A DNA stretch of 40,570 nt from Cloacibacillus sp. (GCF_020860125.1 NZ_JAJBUX010000002.1:1-40570); one strand, 5' to 3'. Positions 1 through 8,786 are shown, counted from the first letter of the stretch. Made by a program: numbers and translations. Notes: generated from the sequence alone by a model not told the origin.

Positions 1-52
1 GCGCTACTACCGAGGCCATCTCATAACGGGTCGCGGGCTGTGCACCTTTGAA
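1..52 (-). pseudogene. SLH-domain fragment running off the window edge
   Basis: Read on the minus strand, positions 52 down to 2 encode FKGAQPATRYEMASVVA, which matches the second half of an S-layer-homology repeat (the TRYEMA signature of Synergistota and other diderm outer-membrane/S-layer proteins). Just upstream in the same frame there are only a few unrelated codons and a TAA stop at 68-70, and no start codon lies between that stop and the motif. The domain therefore begins abruptly. It is either the broken end of an SLH gene or a recombination/assembly junction in a multicopy SLH gene; the rest lies outside the window. The motif match is clear, the gene status is not. Confidence 0.5.
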
Positions 53-206
53 TGCTAAATATTTATTTTAAGTTATTAGTTTCCTTTTATTCTATCTAAT
101 TGTAGTCTAATGTGATTATTATTTGTATCTTTATGTATGTTTACATATCTGAATAAGCTGCTTCTTCTACCACTTGTTACACAGCAACTATACCCCGCCG
201 CCGAAT
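53..206. other. AT-rich intergenic stretch
   Basis: This AT-rich stretch separates the pilin-like gene from the SLH fragment. I see no convincing gene, hairpin terminator or promoter in it. Confidence 0.4.
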
Positions 207-785
207 TTAATCGGTTACCCCCACGACTATACAACGGATATCACCCGAGGTATCTTTTATCGCTCTCAGGCTCTTTGTATAGGTATAAGCGGCGTTTTTG
301 TTTTCAGCTGGTGTTACGGTGACTTTTTGTATGTAGGCTCTCTCTATGGCGCCGCCTGGCGTCTCTGTCGGCGGGATGCGCGGAACGCGCAGTTTGTCGG
401 CGGAGGCGGTGAATTTATCGGCATAGTGAAGGTCTATTGTCTGACAGGAAAAGTTATAGTTCGGATATTCCTCCGTCATTATTTGAAAGAAACCCTTAGG
501 GATATCCAAGACGGGGATCTCCGCCGGCTCGGCGGAGATGGCGAAATAGTTTCCTTTGGCGATATCTTTTATATTTACCCGCAGCCATTCTTCGGCCAGC
601 GCCGAAGCTTGCGCGGTAGCGTTTTCAATTCTCGACCGTCCGGCAACAGAGGCATTTTCCTCAAACATTGCCGTTGCCGCTTGGAAGGCAAGCGACGCGC
701 AGATCATAAGTACGCCGCCGAAGATAAGCACGGTGACGATTACGAAGCCTCGTTTTCCGTTAGCTGACTTTTTAACCTCCGTCAC
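207..785 (-). CDS. PilX-like pilin-family protein
   Basis: A 192-residue protein with a short basic N-terminus (GKRG), then one hydrophobic helix (about residues 13-35) and a polar remainder with no motif I recognise. The Arg-Gly-Phe junction at residues 12-14 looks like a prepilin-peptidase cleavage site. The glutamate normally at mature position 5 of major pilins is absent (Thr instead), as in PilX/GspK-type minor pilins. This suggests an inner-membrane or pilus-tip component of a type IV pilus or type II secretion-like system, but no other pilus gene is present. The start is GTG 26 nt downstream of rnc; it has no strong ribosome site, so the gene may be translated by read-through from rnc. 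No homologous family is named with confidence. Confidence 0.6.
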   Translation of the reverse strand: MTEVKKSANGKRGFVIVTVLIFGGVLMICASLAFQAATAMFEENASVAGRSRIENATAQASALAEEWLRVNIKDIAKGNYFAISAEPAEIPVLDIPKGFFQIMTEEYPNYNFSCQTIDLHYADKFTASADKLRVPRIPPTETPGGAIERAYIQKVTVTPAENKNAAYTYTKSLRAIKDTSGDIRCIVVGVTD

Positions 786-811
786 TGGATATCGACCATA
801 CGGGATATCCC

Positions 812-1504
812 CTACTCGTGTATTTTTTCCAGCGCGATTTCCGCGGCTTTGAATTCGGCCTCTTTGGTCGACGCGCCCCAGGCTTCGGCGAGGATTTTAT
901 CTCCCGCCATGAGCCGCACTTTGAAGTTTGAGGCATGGTCCGGACCGACGCGCTCCAGCATTTCGTAGCGCGGCACGTCCATCCCCTGCTGCTGAAAGTA
1001 TTCCTGGAGTTCGGTCTTGGGGTCTTTGACGACGGCGGCCCCAGATATCTCCGGCTTGGTTTGCAGGAAGTTTGAGACGGCTTCAGCGGCATTCTGAAAT
1101 CCGCCGTCGATAAATATCGCCCCAAAGAGCGCCTCGACGCAGTCGGCGGCAATGGAATCCGTCGGTCCCGACTTTACGAGGCTTTTGCCTATCCTAATGA
1201 GGCCTTTGACGCCCATCTCGGCGGCCCAGAGGCTCAGGCTGTTTTTACAGACTATCTGAGCGCGCAGGCGCGTGAGCTGGCCTTCGTCGTAGTCGGGATA
1301 GGAAAGGAAAAGTCTGTTTGAGGTAACGAGCTCTAGAACGGCGTCGCCGAGAAATTCCAGACGCTCGTTGAATTTGACGCCGTTTTCATTCGCGTAGGAG
1401 GAATGGGTCAGCGCCTCTTGAAGGAGGTCTATATCGCTGAATTGGTAGCGCAGTTTTTTTTGAAAGGCGCGAAGAAGTTCTTCGCGCCCTTTGTCTGTCT
1501 TCAT
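812..1504 (-). CDS. rnc: Ribonuclease III
   Basis: 230 residues, the usual size. It cleaves double-stranded RNA in rRNA precursor and mRNA processing, in the cytoplasm. The catalytic signature ERLEFLGDAVLEL sits near residues 47-59 with its metal-binding Glu and Asp, a second acidic patch (DCVEALFGAIFID) follows near 120-133, and a double-stranded-RNA-binding domain (PKTELQEYFQQQG onward) fills residues 160-230. The start is two bases after the fabF stop, so the two are almost certainly translationally coupled. A fab-rnc arrangement is common in bacteria. Confidence 0.96.
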   Translation of the reverse strand: MKTDKGREELLRAFQKKLRYQFSDIDLLQEALTHSSYANENGVKFNERLEFLGDAVLELVTSNRLFLSYPDYDEGQLTRLRAQIVCKNSLSLWAAEMGVKGLIRIGKSLVKSGPTDSIAADCVEALFGAIFIDGGFQNAAEAVSNFLQTKPEISGAAVVKDPKTELQEYFQQQGMDVPRYEMLERVGPDHASNFKVRLMAGDKILAEAWGASTKEAEFKAAEIALEKIHE

Positions 1505-1506
1505 TA

Positions 1507-2763
1507 TCAGTCTTTGCAGCTCTGGATGGCAAGTACTCCGTTATGTCCGCCGAAGCCGAAATTATTTATTATCGCCCGGTCGACCCTGGTCTCTACCGCT
1601 TTGTTGGGAACGGTGTTGAGGTCGCAGTCAGGGTCGGGCGTTATCTGGTTTATCGTCGGATGGACTATGCCTTTGTCTATCGCAAGGAGCGTGGCAATCG
1701 TCTCAATGGCGCCGGCGGCGCCAAGCGCGTGGCCGACCATCGATTTCGTAGAGTGGACGAGAACTTTTTTCGCGTTATCTTCGCCCAGCAGGCGCTTGAT
1801 CGCCATCGTCTCCATTTTGTCGTTGAGCGGCGTCGAGGTGCCGTGAGCGTTTATGAGATCTATTTCCTCAGGCTGCCAGCCCGACTTTCTGACGGCCATC
1901 GCCATCGCGCGGTATGCTCCGTCGCCGTCGGGATCTGGAGCGGTGATGTGGTGCGCGTCGCATGAGAGGCCGTAGCCGGTCACTTCGGCGTATATATGCG
2001 CGCCGCGGGCCTTGGCGTGCTCATATTCTTCAAACACGAGTATTCCCGCGCCCTCGCCGATCACAAAGCCGTCGCGTTCGGCGTCGAAGGGGCGCGAGGC
2101 ATGCTTGGGGTCATCGTTTCTGTTCGAGAGAGCTTTAAGCGAGGCAAATCCGGCTGTGGCAAGCGGCGATACGGCCGCCTCAGCGCCGCCGGTGAGCATC
2201 ACGTCGGCGTCGCCGCGCGCGATGCAGTTGTAGGCCTCGCCCATGCTGTTTATCGAGCTCGCGCAGGCTGTTACAACCGCCATGTTCGGCCCTTTAGCGC
2301 CAAAGCGGATGGCGATGTAGGCGGCGGGCATGTTGGTGATCATCATCGGCACCATGAAGGGGCTGACCCTGTTGGGGCCTTTTTCGTAGAGTACGCGGGA
2401 GTTTTCTTCGAGCGTATGAATGCCGCCCTCTCCGCTGCCCACATAGACGCCGAATAGGTTCTTATCAAGTTTCTCTATGTCAAGTCCTGAATCTTCCACC
2501 GCCAGGTCTGCCGCCGCCGCCGCGAAATGGATGATGCGGTCAGTACGGCGAACCTCTTTTTTATCCAGCCAGTTTTCCGGATTGAACTCTTTTACTTCGG
2601 CGGCTATTTTCGTAGTATGCTGGGCTGTATCGAATAATGTTATGAAATCGGCGCCGTTTTCCCCGCGCTCAAGGGCGTTCCAGAATGCTTCTTTTCCGAT
2701 TCCGATTGGGGTGACAGCACCGCAACCTGTGATTACCACTCTTCTGTTGTTCATTGGCGTCAT
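1507..2763 (-). CDS. fabF: 3-oxoacyl-ACP synthase II
   Basis: 418 residues. Condenses malonyl-ACP with growing acyl-ACP in fatty-acid elongation. The Cys-His-His triad of the KAS I/II class is visible: Cys167 in TACASS, His307 in NAHGTSTPLND and His345 in KSMVGHALGAAG, with the conserved Lys340 before it. The start at 2763 is favoured over the ATG three codons later because AGGAGGG lies 5-6 bases upstream. It follows acpP in the operon, as in many bacteria, and lies directly before rnc. Confidence 0.97.
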   Translation of the reverse strand: MTPMNNRRVVITGCGAVTPIGIGKEAFWNALERGENGADFITLFDTAQHTTKIAAEVKEFNPENWLDKKEVRRTDRIIHFAAAAADLAVEDSGLDIEKLDKNLFGVYVGSGEGGIHTLEENSRVLYEKGPNRVSPFMVPMMITNMPAAYIAIRFGAKGPNMAVVTACASSINSMGEAYNCIARGDADVMLTGGAEAAVSPLATAGFASLKALSNRNDDPKHASRPFDAERDGFVIGEGAGILVFEEYEHAKARGAHIYAEVTGYGLSCDAHHITAPDPDGDGAYRAMAMAVRKSGWQPEEIDLINAHGTSTPLNDKMETMAIKRLLGEDNAKKVLVHSTKSMVGHALGAAGAIETIATLLAIDKGIVHPTINQITPDPDCDLNTVPNKAVETRVDRAIINNFGFGGHNGVLAIQSCKD

Positions 2764-2817
2764 AGGCTCCCTCCTGAGTAAGAGGGGGGACTACAGAGCA
2801 GTCCCCCAATGCTTTTC

Positions 2818-3069
2818 TTAGTCTTCGACTGCAAGCTTCGTCTTAACGTATTCCATCGCCTCGCCGACGGTCGTCAGCTTTTCGGCGTCTTCATCGGGGA
2901 TCTCGATGTCAAATTCTTCTTCGATTCCCATGATGAGCTCGACGATATCGAGCGAGTCGGCGCCGAGGTCTTCAACAAACGAGGCTTCCGGCTTGATCTG
3001 ATCCTCTTCCGCGTTAAGGCGGTCCATTACGATTTCCTTAAGTTTGCTCTGTACTTCTTCCATTTTCAT
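2818..3069 (-). CDS. acpP: Acyl carrier protein
   Basis: 83 residues, small and very acidic. It carries the growing acyl chain as a thioester on 4'-phosphopantetheine. The attachment site is Ser39 in GADSLD, and helix II that follows (IVELIMGIEEEFDIEIPDE) is the partner-binding helix of the family. An AAAGGAG ribosome site precedes the start. It lies between fabG and fabF, the classical position in the fab cluster. Confidence 0.97.
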   Translation of the reverse strand: MKMEEVQSKLKEIVMDRLNAEEDQIKPEASFVEDLGADSLDIVELIMGIEEEFDIEIPDEDAEKLTTVGEAMEYVKTKLAVED

Positions 3070-3151
3070 AGCATATCTCTCCTTTACGAGTATTCGTTCT
3101 CTGATTTTTTTGTTTATGTCAAAAGCCTATTATGGCTTTATAACCGTTTTA

Positions 3152-3889
3152 CTACATTGTAATGCCGCCGTCAACCGCTATGACCTGTCCCTGTATGTAT
3201 GAGGCGTTTTCAGAGGCAAGGAAGGCGACGGCTCCGGCCACGTCCTGCGGAGTTCCCACACGGCCCGCCGGTATCGATTCGACAAATTTTTCTTTTAGTT
3301 CGTCAGAGAGCATGGAGGTCATATCCGTATCGATGAACCCCGGCGCGATCGCGTTGGCGGTGATGCCTTTCGCGGCAACTTCGCGCGCAAGGCTCTTTAC
3401 GAAGCCGATCATGCCGGCCTTCGCCGCCGCGTAGTTGCACTGCCCCGCGCTTCCGCGCAGCGCGTTTACGGAGGTAATGGCGATGATGCGCCCCCAGCGC
3501 CCCTTGAGCATTGGACGCACCGCCTCTTTAGCGCAGTAGAATAGCGAGTTGAGGTCGGTGTCTATCACGTCATCCCATTCGGCCTCCTTCATGCGCATGA
3601 GGAGGTTGTCCCTCGTAATGCCCGCGTTGCAGACCAGGATGTTTACGGCGCCCAGCTGTTCCGACACCGTCTTGAACATCTCTTTCACCTCGGCGGCGTC
3701 GCCGACGTTGGCCTTGACGGCCACAGCCTCGCATCCCATCGCCCTTATTTCAGCGGCGACTTCGTTCGCGGGGCCTTCGGAATGGCTGTAGTTGGCGGCC
3801 ACGGAACAGCCGTTCTTAGCAAGCTCCAGGGCGATGGCACGGCCTATGCCGCGTCCCGCTCCGGTCACCAGCGCTACTTTCTTATCCAT
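3152..3889 (-). CDS. fabG: 3-oxoacyl-ACP reductase
   Basis: 245 residues. NADPH-dependent reduction of beta-ketoacyl-ACP. A classical short-chain dehydrogenase: the cofactor loop TGAGRGIG at residues 9-16, NAG at 88-90, and the catalytic residues Asn114, Ser140, Tyr153 and Lys157 (YAAAK) are all present. It ends in the family's typical glycine-rich C-terminus (VDGGITM). The start overlaps the end of fabD by 8 bases, indicating coupled translation within the fab operon. Confidence 0.97.
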   Translation of the reverse strand: MDKKVALVTGAGRGIGRAIALELAKNGCSVAANYSHSEGPANEVAAEIRAMGCEAVAVKANVGDAAEVKEMFKTVSEQLGAVNILVCNAGITRDNLLMRMKEAEWDDVIDTDLNSLFYCAKEAVRPMLKGRWGRIIAITSVNALRGSAGQCNYAAAKAGMIGFVKSLAREVAAKGITANAIAPGFIDTDMTSMLSDELKEKFVESIPAGRVGTPQDVAGAVAFLASENASYIQGQVIAVDGGITM

Positions 3890-4835
3890 TGTTCATGCCT
3901 CTAAGGTAGTCGGCGGCGATCATGAGCTCTTCCGAGGTTGACACCGCATAGGGACGCTTGCCTTTGCATATCTTTCTCACAAGCCCCGAGAGGACGCTGC
4001 CGGGGCCTAGTTCGATATATCCCTCGACACCCTCGCCCTCCATCTCAAGAACAGACTGAGACCACATTACGGGCGAGAAGGTCTGGTTGTAAAGGGCCTC
4101 GCGCACCGCGGGGATCTTCTGAACAGGGCGGGCGTTCACGTTCGCGATAATGGGGAATTTTGGTTCGTGCCACTCAATACTCTTGAACGCCTCTTTGAGC
4201 TTATCCGCCACCGGACGCATCAGGTCGCAGTGGAAGGGCGCGCTTACCCGCAGCGGCACCACTTTAGCGGTGTATTTCTGCTCGATGAGGGAGACTGCGC
4301 GTGCTACCGCTCCGGCATGTCCGGAGATAACGATCTGCGTAGGCGCGTTGATGTTAGCCGCCTGACATACCTCTCCCTTCGCCGCCTCGGCGCAGATGGC
4401 GCTGACGTCGGAGAGTTCCATTCCGATGATGGCCGCCATCGACCCCACTCCAAGCGGGACGGCGTCCTGCATGAGGCCTCCGCGCTTGTGTACGAGACGC
4501 ACGCCGTCAGCCAGCGACAGCGCGCCGGAGGCTACGAGCGCCGTGTATTCGCCCAGGCTGTGCCCCGCCATGCAGTAGGGTTCTACGGCTGTACCGAACT
4601 CCTGCTCAAGCGCCCTGAACATCGCTACGCTGACGGTGAGGATCGCCGGCTGGGTGATCTCCGTGTGGGCCAGCTCCTCAGGAGTTCCGTTGAAGATGAT
4701 GTCGCTGAGCGAAAATCCAAGTGCCTCGTCGGCTTCGTCGAAGATCCTCTTCGCCGAGATGTATCGTTCGTAAATGTCCTTTCCCATTCCGGGACGCTGT
4801 GCGCCCTGGCCGGGAAATATCATGGCATATTTCAT
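3882..4835 (-). CDS. fabD: Malonyl-CoA:ACP transacylase
   Basis: 317 residues. Transfers the malonyl group from CoA to ACP, supplying the extender unit for FabH and FabF. The nucleophile Ser93 sits in GHSLGEY and the catalytic His202 in APFHCDLMRP; the N-terminal FPGQGAQ oxyanion-hole motif is at residues 7-13. The start overlaps the fabK stop (4 bases), and the end overlaps fabG, so the gene lies in a tightly packed operon. Confidence 0.97.
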   Translation of the reverse strand: MKYAMIFPGQGAQRPGMGKDIYERYISAKRIFDEADEALGFSLSDIIFNGTPEELAHTEITQPAILTVSVAMFRALEQEFGTAVEPYCMAGHSLGEYTALVASGALSLADGVRLVHKRGGLMQDAVPLGVGSMAAIIGMELSDVSAICAEAAKGEVCQAANINAPTQIVISGHAGAVARAVSLIEQKYTAKVVPLRVSAPFHCDLMRPVADKLKEAFKSIEWHEPKFPIIANVNARPVQKIPAVREALYNQTFSPVMWSQSVLEMEGEGVEGYIELGPGSVLSGLVRKICKGKRPYAVSTSEELMIAADYLRGMNNG

Positions 4836-5779
4836 CTGTTATACCTCGCCATTTCTGAAAGAATGTTGTTCATCTGAGAGATAACGCTCTCTATAATGAC
4901 GGCCGCCGGTTCAATGGCATGGACGAGTCCCGCGGACTGTCCCGCCATCAGGGAACCCATCTCGGTATCCCCATCAACGACGGCAAGGCGCAGCTTTCCA
5001 GCTCCGAGAGCCTCCAGCTCCTCAGCAGAAGCGCCCCTCTTTTCAAGTTCTTCGTACTGTTTGATGAATTTATTTTTTATCGCGCGCACCGGATGCCCAA
5101 GAGAGCGTCCCGTCACCGCGGTGGCGCGGTCGTTGGCCTTGACTATTTTTTGTTTATAATTTATGTGTACGTTACACTCTTCGGCGCAGACAAAGCGCGT
5201 ACCCATCTGAACGCCCGCAGCCCCGAGCACAAATGCCGCCGCCGCGCCGCGTCCGTCAGCGATGCCGCCCGCGGCGATCACGGGGAGATTTACGGCGTCC
5301 GCAATTTGCGGCACGAGGTTCATGGTCGTGATCTCTCCTATATGTCCGCCCGCCTCCATGCCTTCGGCGATCACCGCGTCCGCGCCCTGCTTGGCGATGC
5401 GCTCGGCATGCGAAACGGAGGCGACGACGGGAATGACGGTCGTGCCGAGCGGCTTGAGCTTGTCAAGCACTTTGCCGGGCATACCCGCGCCTGTCGTCAC
5501 TACGGGGACACTATGCTTCGCGGCAAGCTCCAGCGCGTCGTCGGCCGTCGGCGACAGCAGCATTATATTAAGCCCGAAGGGCTTATCGGTCAGAGTCCTG
5601 ATCTTTATCAGCTGTTGCTCCAGAAGGTCGGCGGGCATGTTAGCCGCGGCGATTATTCCAAGACCGCCGCCGTTGCTGACCGCCGCCGCGAGGTCCGCGT
5701 CCGCGACCCAAGCCATTCCGCCCTGTATGATGGGATATTTGATTTTCAGCAGGTTCGTTACCGGATTTTGTTCAAACAT
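4832..5779 (-). CDS. fabK: Enoyl-ACP reductase II (FMN-dependent)
   Basis: 315 residues. Catalyses the last, trans-2-enoyl-ACP reducing step of each elongation cycle using FMN and NAD(P)H. It belongs to the nitronate monooxygenase-like TIM-barrel family: PIIQGGMAWVAD near residues 16-27, GGGLGIIAAAN at 37-47, and EAGGHIGE with His146 matching the active-site histidine known in FabK. No FabI-type reductase lies in the cluster, so FabK is the likely enoyl reductase here; FabK-type enzymes are intrinsically insensitive to FabI inhibitors such as triclosan. It sits 11 bases after fabH. Confidence 0.93.
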   Translation of the reverse strand: MFEQNPVTNLLKIKYPIIQGGMAWVADADLAAAVSNGGGLGIIAAANMPADLLEQQLIKIRTLTDKPFGLNIMLLSPTADDALELAAKHSVPVVTTGAGMPGKVLDKLKPLGTTVIPVVASVSHAERIAKQGADAVIAEGMEAGGHIGEITTMNLVPQIADAVNLPVIAAGGIADGRGAAAAFVLGAAGVQMGTRFVCAEECNVHINYKQKIVKANDRATAVTGRSLGHPVRAIKNKFIKQYEELEKRGASAEELEALGAGKLRLAVVDGDTEMGSLMAGQSAGLVHAIEPAAVIIESVISQMNNILSEMARYNR

Positions 5780-5790
5780 CGTATCTCTCC

Positions 5791-6759
5791 TTACGCCTCG
5801 TAGAGCAGCGCTCCAAGGGTCATACCCGCGCCGAAAGCAGTGAACATTACCTTCTCCCCTCTCTTTAAGCGGCCCTCTTTCATCGATTCGTCGAGGGTCA
5901 CTACCAGAGATGCGGCGGATGTATTTCCATAATTTTCCAGATTGACGAGGGTACGGTCGGTGGAGACGCCGAGACGCTTGAAGAGGCCGTCAATGATTCG
6001 CGTGTTGGCCTGATGCAGCACCCAGAAATCCACCTCCGCCGGAGTTATCCCCGATTTTTCACAGAAATTCTTGAGGAAAGGAGGCAGGTGCGTATTGACG
6101 AAACGGAACACTTCAGAGCCTTTCATACGCAGAACCGGCGAGGGAATGCCCTCTTCTTTGTCTATCGTTATCAGGTCATATTTGTTGCCGTCAGCCACTA
6201 TTTCGCCGGAGACAAAGCGGGGGCCGCCCTCCTCCGAACGCGTAAGGATGCACGCGCCCGCGCCGTCGCCGAAGAGAATGCAGGTCGAACGGTCATTCCA
6301 GTCAAGAACGCTCGTGAAATCCTCCGCGCCAATGACAAGCACGTTGTTCCAAACGCCGCTCGCAACGCCGCCGATCGCCGTCAGCATCGCGGTGAGGCTT
6401 CCCGTACATCCAGCCAGGACGTCATAGGCACCGGCGTTATTAGCGCCCAGCTTGCCCTGCACCTTCGCCGAGGTACATGGACAATAGGTGTCGGGAGTAT
6501 CCGTAGCGACAATTATAAGGTCCAGATCGTCCGGCTGCAGCCCGGCGTCCGCCAGCGCCGCCAACCCCGCCTTGTAGGCCAGGTCGCTGCATCTTTCGTC
6601 ATCCGCGGCGATGTGGCGCTTTTTGATGCCGGTGCGGCTCTGTATCCATTCGTCGCTGGTGTCAAGAAACTTCTCAAAATCAAAATTAGTCATTACCTTT
6701 TCCGGGATATATTTCCCGGTTCCCGCGATTTTCACGGGGTATCCATTAATTATTGCCAT
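5791..6759 (-). CDS. fabH: 3-oxoacyl-ACP synthase III
   Basis: 322 residues. Starts fatty-acid synthesis by condensing an acyl-CoA primer with malonyl-ACP. The Cys-His-Asn triad is intact: Cys118 in AGCTGS, His249 in LHQANTRI, and Asn279 in YGNTSAAS. Length is normal. The start overlaps the end of plsX by 14 bases, and fabK follows 11 bases downstream. The primer (acetyl or branched) cannot be told from the sequence. Confidence 0.97.
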   Translation of the reverse strand: MAIINGYPVKIAGTGKYIPEKVMTNFDFEKFLDTSDEWIQSRTGIKKRHIAADDERCSDLAYKAGLAALADAGLQPDDLDLIIVATDTPDTYCPCTSAKVQGKLGANNAGAYDVLAGCTGSLTAMLTAIGGVASGVWNNVLVIGAEDFTSVLDWNDRSTCILFGDGAGACILTRSEEGGPRFVSGEIVADGNKYDLITIDKEEGIPSPVLRMKGSEVFRFVNTHLPPFLKNFCEKSGITPAEVDFWVLHQANTRIIDGLFKRLGVSTDRTLVNLENYGNTSAASLVVTLDESMKEGRLKRGEKVMFTAFGAGMTLGALLYEA

Positions 6760-7759
6760 TTTGTACTCCTCGCGCTATTTCTTCTCTTATTCTGTCAACA
6801 CCGTTACGTTCTATAAAATTGGCCGCTCCCGTAAGGGCGTGCGCTATGGCGTTTGCCTTGGAGCGTCCGTGTACCTTGACAACGCTTCCGTTTACGCCGA
6901 GCACGGGGGAGCCGCCGTATTTCTCCCAGTCAAAACGGCCCATCACCCGTTTCATCGCGGGCCACATAAAGAAAAGTCCAATCTTCGGCAGTGTGTGGTG
7001 TATATATTCCTCTTTAAACTGGCTCTTCAACAGCTCTCCAAGCCCCTCGCCGAATTTGATTATCACGTTGCCGGTGAAACCGTCGCAGATGACGACGTCG
7101 GATACGCCGTTGGGAATATCCTTGCCCTCCGCGTATCCCTGGAAGTTAAGGCTGCTGGCCTCTATCAGCTCCCGCGCCGCGGAGATCACGTCGTCCCCCT
7201 TCGTCATCTCCTCGCCGTTGCTGAGCAGACGGATAGAGGGATTTTCAACATTCTGAAAAAGCTTCATATATATAGAACCCATCTGCGCGAAATGCAGCAG
7301 GTTGATCGGCTTGCAGCGTACCGTTCCGCCTACGTCCATAAGCAGCGTTGAGCGGTTGAGCACCGGCAGCACCGCGCCAAGCCCGGGGCGGTCTATTCCA
7401 GGAATGCGTCCGAGAAGGAGCACCGCGCCCGCCGCGATCGCTCCGGTATTGCCGGAGGAGACGATGCCGTCTGCCTCCTTGGAGCGGACCATTTCAAACC
7501 CTACTACGAGACTGGAGTTTTTCTTCCTCCTGATCGAAAGAGAGGGAGAATCACTGCCGCTTATCACCTCGTCGGTATGAACTATATTAAGCCTGGAACG
7601 TACGTTTCTCTCCGCCTTTTCAATGAGCGGCTTTATCTTTTCGCTGTCGCCTACAAGCGCGATCGAGAGGTGAGGCTTTTCTCTGCAGGCAAGAATCGCG
7701 CCTTTGCACGGTTCCTCGGGCGCGTGGTCTCCGCCCATTGCATCCAGTGCTATCAGCAT
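6746..7759 (-). CDS. plsX: Phosphate acyltransferase
   Basis: 337 residues. Converts acyl-ACP to acyl-phosphate, the acyl donor for PlsY in phospholipid synthesis. The N-terminal LIALDAMGGDHAP signature at residues 2-14 and the later GSDSPSLSIRRKKNSS and VICDGFTGNV segments are diagnostic. It lies between fapR and fabH with overlaps at both ends, the order known for FapR-controlled operons, linking membrane-lipid output to fatty-acid synthesis. Confidence 0.96.
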   Translation of the reverse strand: MLIALDAMGGDHAPEEPCKGAILACREKPHLSIALVGDSEKIKPLIEKAERNVRSRLNIVHTDEVISGSDSPSLSIRRKKNSSLVVGFEMVRSKEADGIVSSGNTGAIAAGAVLLLGRIPGIDRPGLGAVLPVLNRSTLLMDVGGTVRCKPINLLHFAQMGSIYMKLFQNVENPSIRLLSNGEEMTKGDDVISAARELIEASSLNFQGYAEGKDIPNGVSDVVICDGFTGNVIIKFGEGLGELLKSQFKEEYIHHTLPKIGLFFMWPAMKRVMGRFDWEKYGGSPVLGVNGSVVKVHGRSKANAIAHALTGAANFIERNGVDRIREEIARGVQNGNN

Positions 7760-8343
7760 ATTTCGTCCCCCAATTTTTCGTTATTGTGAGCGTCTATCGC
7801 GGCGACCACAAAGCGTCCGACAAATATCTCCCTGTCGCCGCTGCGCGAATGGACGCTGACGACATATTTGTTTCCCTTATGCGTGCCGACCTTCGAACGG
7901 GCGATGATTTTGTCTCCCAAATAGGCGGGCTGGCAATATTTGAGGCGCGCCGTCGCAATTACCACCATTTCGGCATCTATCGTCGCGATCGCCAGCAGCG
8001 CGGCCTGCGCGTAGATATAATAATCGCTGACCATTTCCGTCTGCCGAAAGGCCATCTCCGGATTTGTCGAAAGCATCGAAAGGGCCCATTTATTTGGCTC
8101 AAGCCCCACAAGCTCCCCGACGACCTCATCCGCGCAGAGCGATTTCAGGCGGCTCGTGGCGTGCTCCGCCATCGAGCGCATCCGCTCGCGCAGCTCGGGA
8201 ATCGCAAGCAGCACCCGGTCGAGGCGCACAGTACTCAGGCTGACGCCAAGCGCCGAGGATATCTCCTCGTCCGTCATCAGAGGATTTGACTCTATCAGTT
8301 TTATAAGCTGCCTGTGCCTCTGTTTTCTGCCTTCCGAACGCAT
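7753..8343 (-). CDS. fapR: FapR-type fatty-acid/phospholipid biosynthesis repressor
   Basis: 196 residues from the chosen ATG at 8343, which has AAGGAG seven bases upstream; the frame stays open to 8400 but without another ribosome site. An N-terminal DeoR-like helix-turn-helix (MTDEEISSALGVSLSTVRLDR, about residues 22-42) is followed by a hot-dog-fold effector domain (about 75-190). FapR binds malonyl-CoA and lets go of its operators, so the operon is expected to be induced when malonyl-CoA accumulates. It is the first gene of the fab operon and probably controls it and itself. Confidence 0.9.
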   Translation of the reverse strand: MRSEGRKQRHRQLIKLIESNPLMTDEEISSALGVSLSTVRLDRVLLAIPELRERMRSMAEHATSRLKSLCADEVVGELVGLEPNKWALSMLSTNPEMAFRQTEMVSDYYIYAQAALLAIATIDAEMVVIATARLKYCQPAYLGDKIIARSKVGTHKGNKYVVSVHSRSGDREIFVGRFVVAAIDAHNNEKLGDEIC

Positions 8344-8418
8344 TTGCTTCTCCTTAAAGAAACAGCCTTGATCAATAAACTTATAAAATCTACCGCTCAA
8401 TTAAGAGCTGATCATAAC

Positions 8419-8454
8419 ACCAGACAAGATATTATATCTTAGGATTGTTGTCAA
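8419..8454 (-). promoter_or_regulatory. fapR operon promoter with palindromic operator candidate
   Basis: On the minus strand a perfect -35 TTGACA (8454-8449) is followed after 17 bases by TATCTT (8431-8426). The -10 overlaps a perfect 15-bp palindrome, AAGATATTATATCTT (8426-8440). Transcription should begin near 8419, giving a leader of about 75 bases before fapR. The palindrome position suits an autorepressor, but it does not resemble the Bacillus FapR consensus, so assigning it to FapR is inference. Confidence 0.65.
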
Positions 8455-8786
8455 TAGGAAATTTTATAATTTACTGAGTATGAGGCATTTCTTTTATGAA
8501 AGTTTTCTATATTTTCGTTAACGGCGAAAACCATTGTACTTCCTAGTAAAAACAGGAGGGCGTGACAAATAGAAAGCGGCTATTCCGCCACCCGCAGTTT
8601 TTAGTTTGGCGCTGCAGGCATGGCGAAAAGGATTGATTTCGTAATCCGATCCGGCCATCGTTTCGCGGCTGCGCTTACGGCCGAAGGAAAACCGTACAAA
8701 AATCGGGACGACTGACCGCCGTCCCGTCTGGCTGCCAAACAGAAAGCCACCTCTCCGCCGCGCTAAAACACGGCGACAGGCGCTCC
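8455..8786. other. Gene-free region between fapR promoter and rpmF
   Basis: About 330 bases without a convincing gene. It holds several hairpins: TTTTCG/CGAAAA at 8512-8530, GGATT/AATCC at 8630-8647, CGGCC/GGCCG at 8652-8683 and the terminator stem at 8704-8726. A GTTTGGC (8604-8610) / GCCAAAC (8734-8740) pair could close the last three into one structure. Apart from the terminator I assign no function. Confidence 0.45.
8699..8726 (-). terminator. Rho-independent terminator after rpmF
   Basis: CGGGACG (8704-8710) pairs with CGTCCCG (8720-8726); read on the minus strand the hairpin is followed by ATTTTTG. It should end rpmF transcripts and isolate the fapR operon. Confidence 0.65.

Noticed and set aside
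4167..4877. Plus-strand 236-codon frame opposite fabD
   Set aside because: Shadow of fabD; low-complexity composition.
8540..8640. Small plus-strand ORF after AGGAGGG near 8556
   Set aside because: Only about 24 codons, overlapping hairpin structures, with no recognisable protein features.
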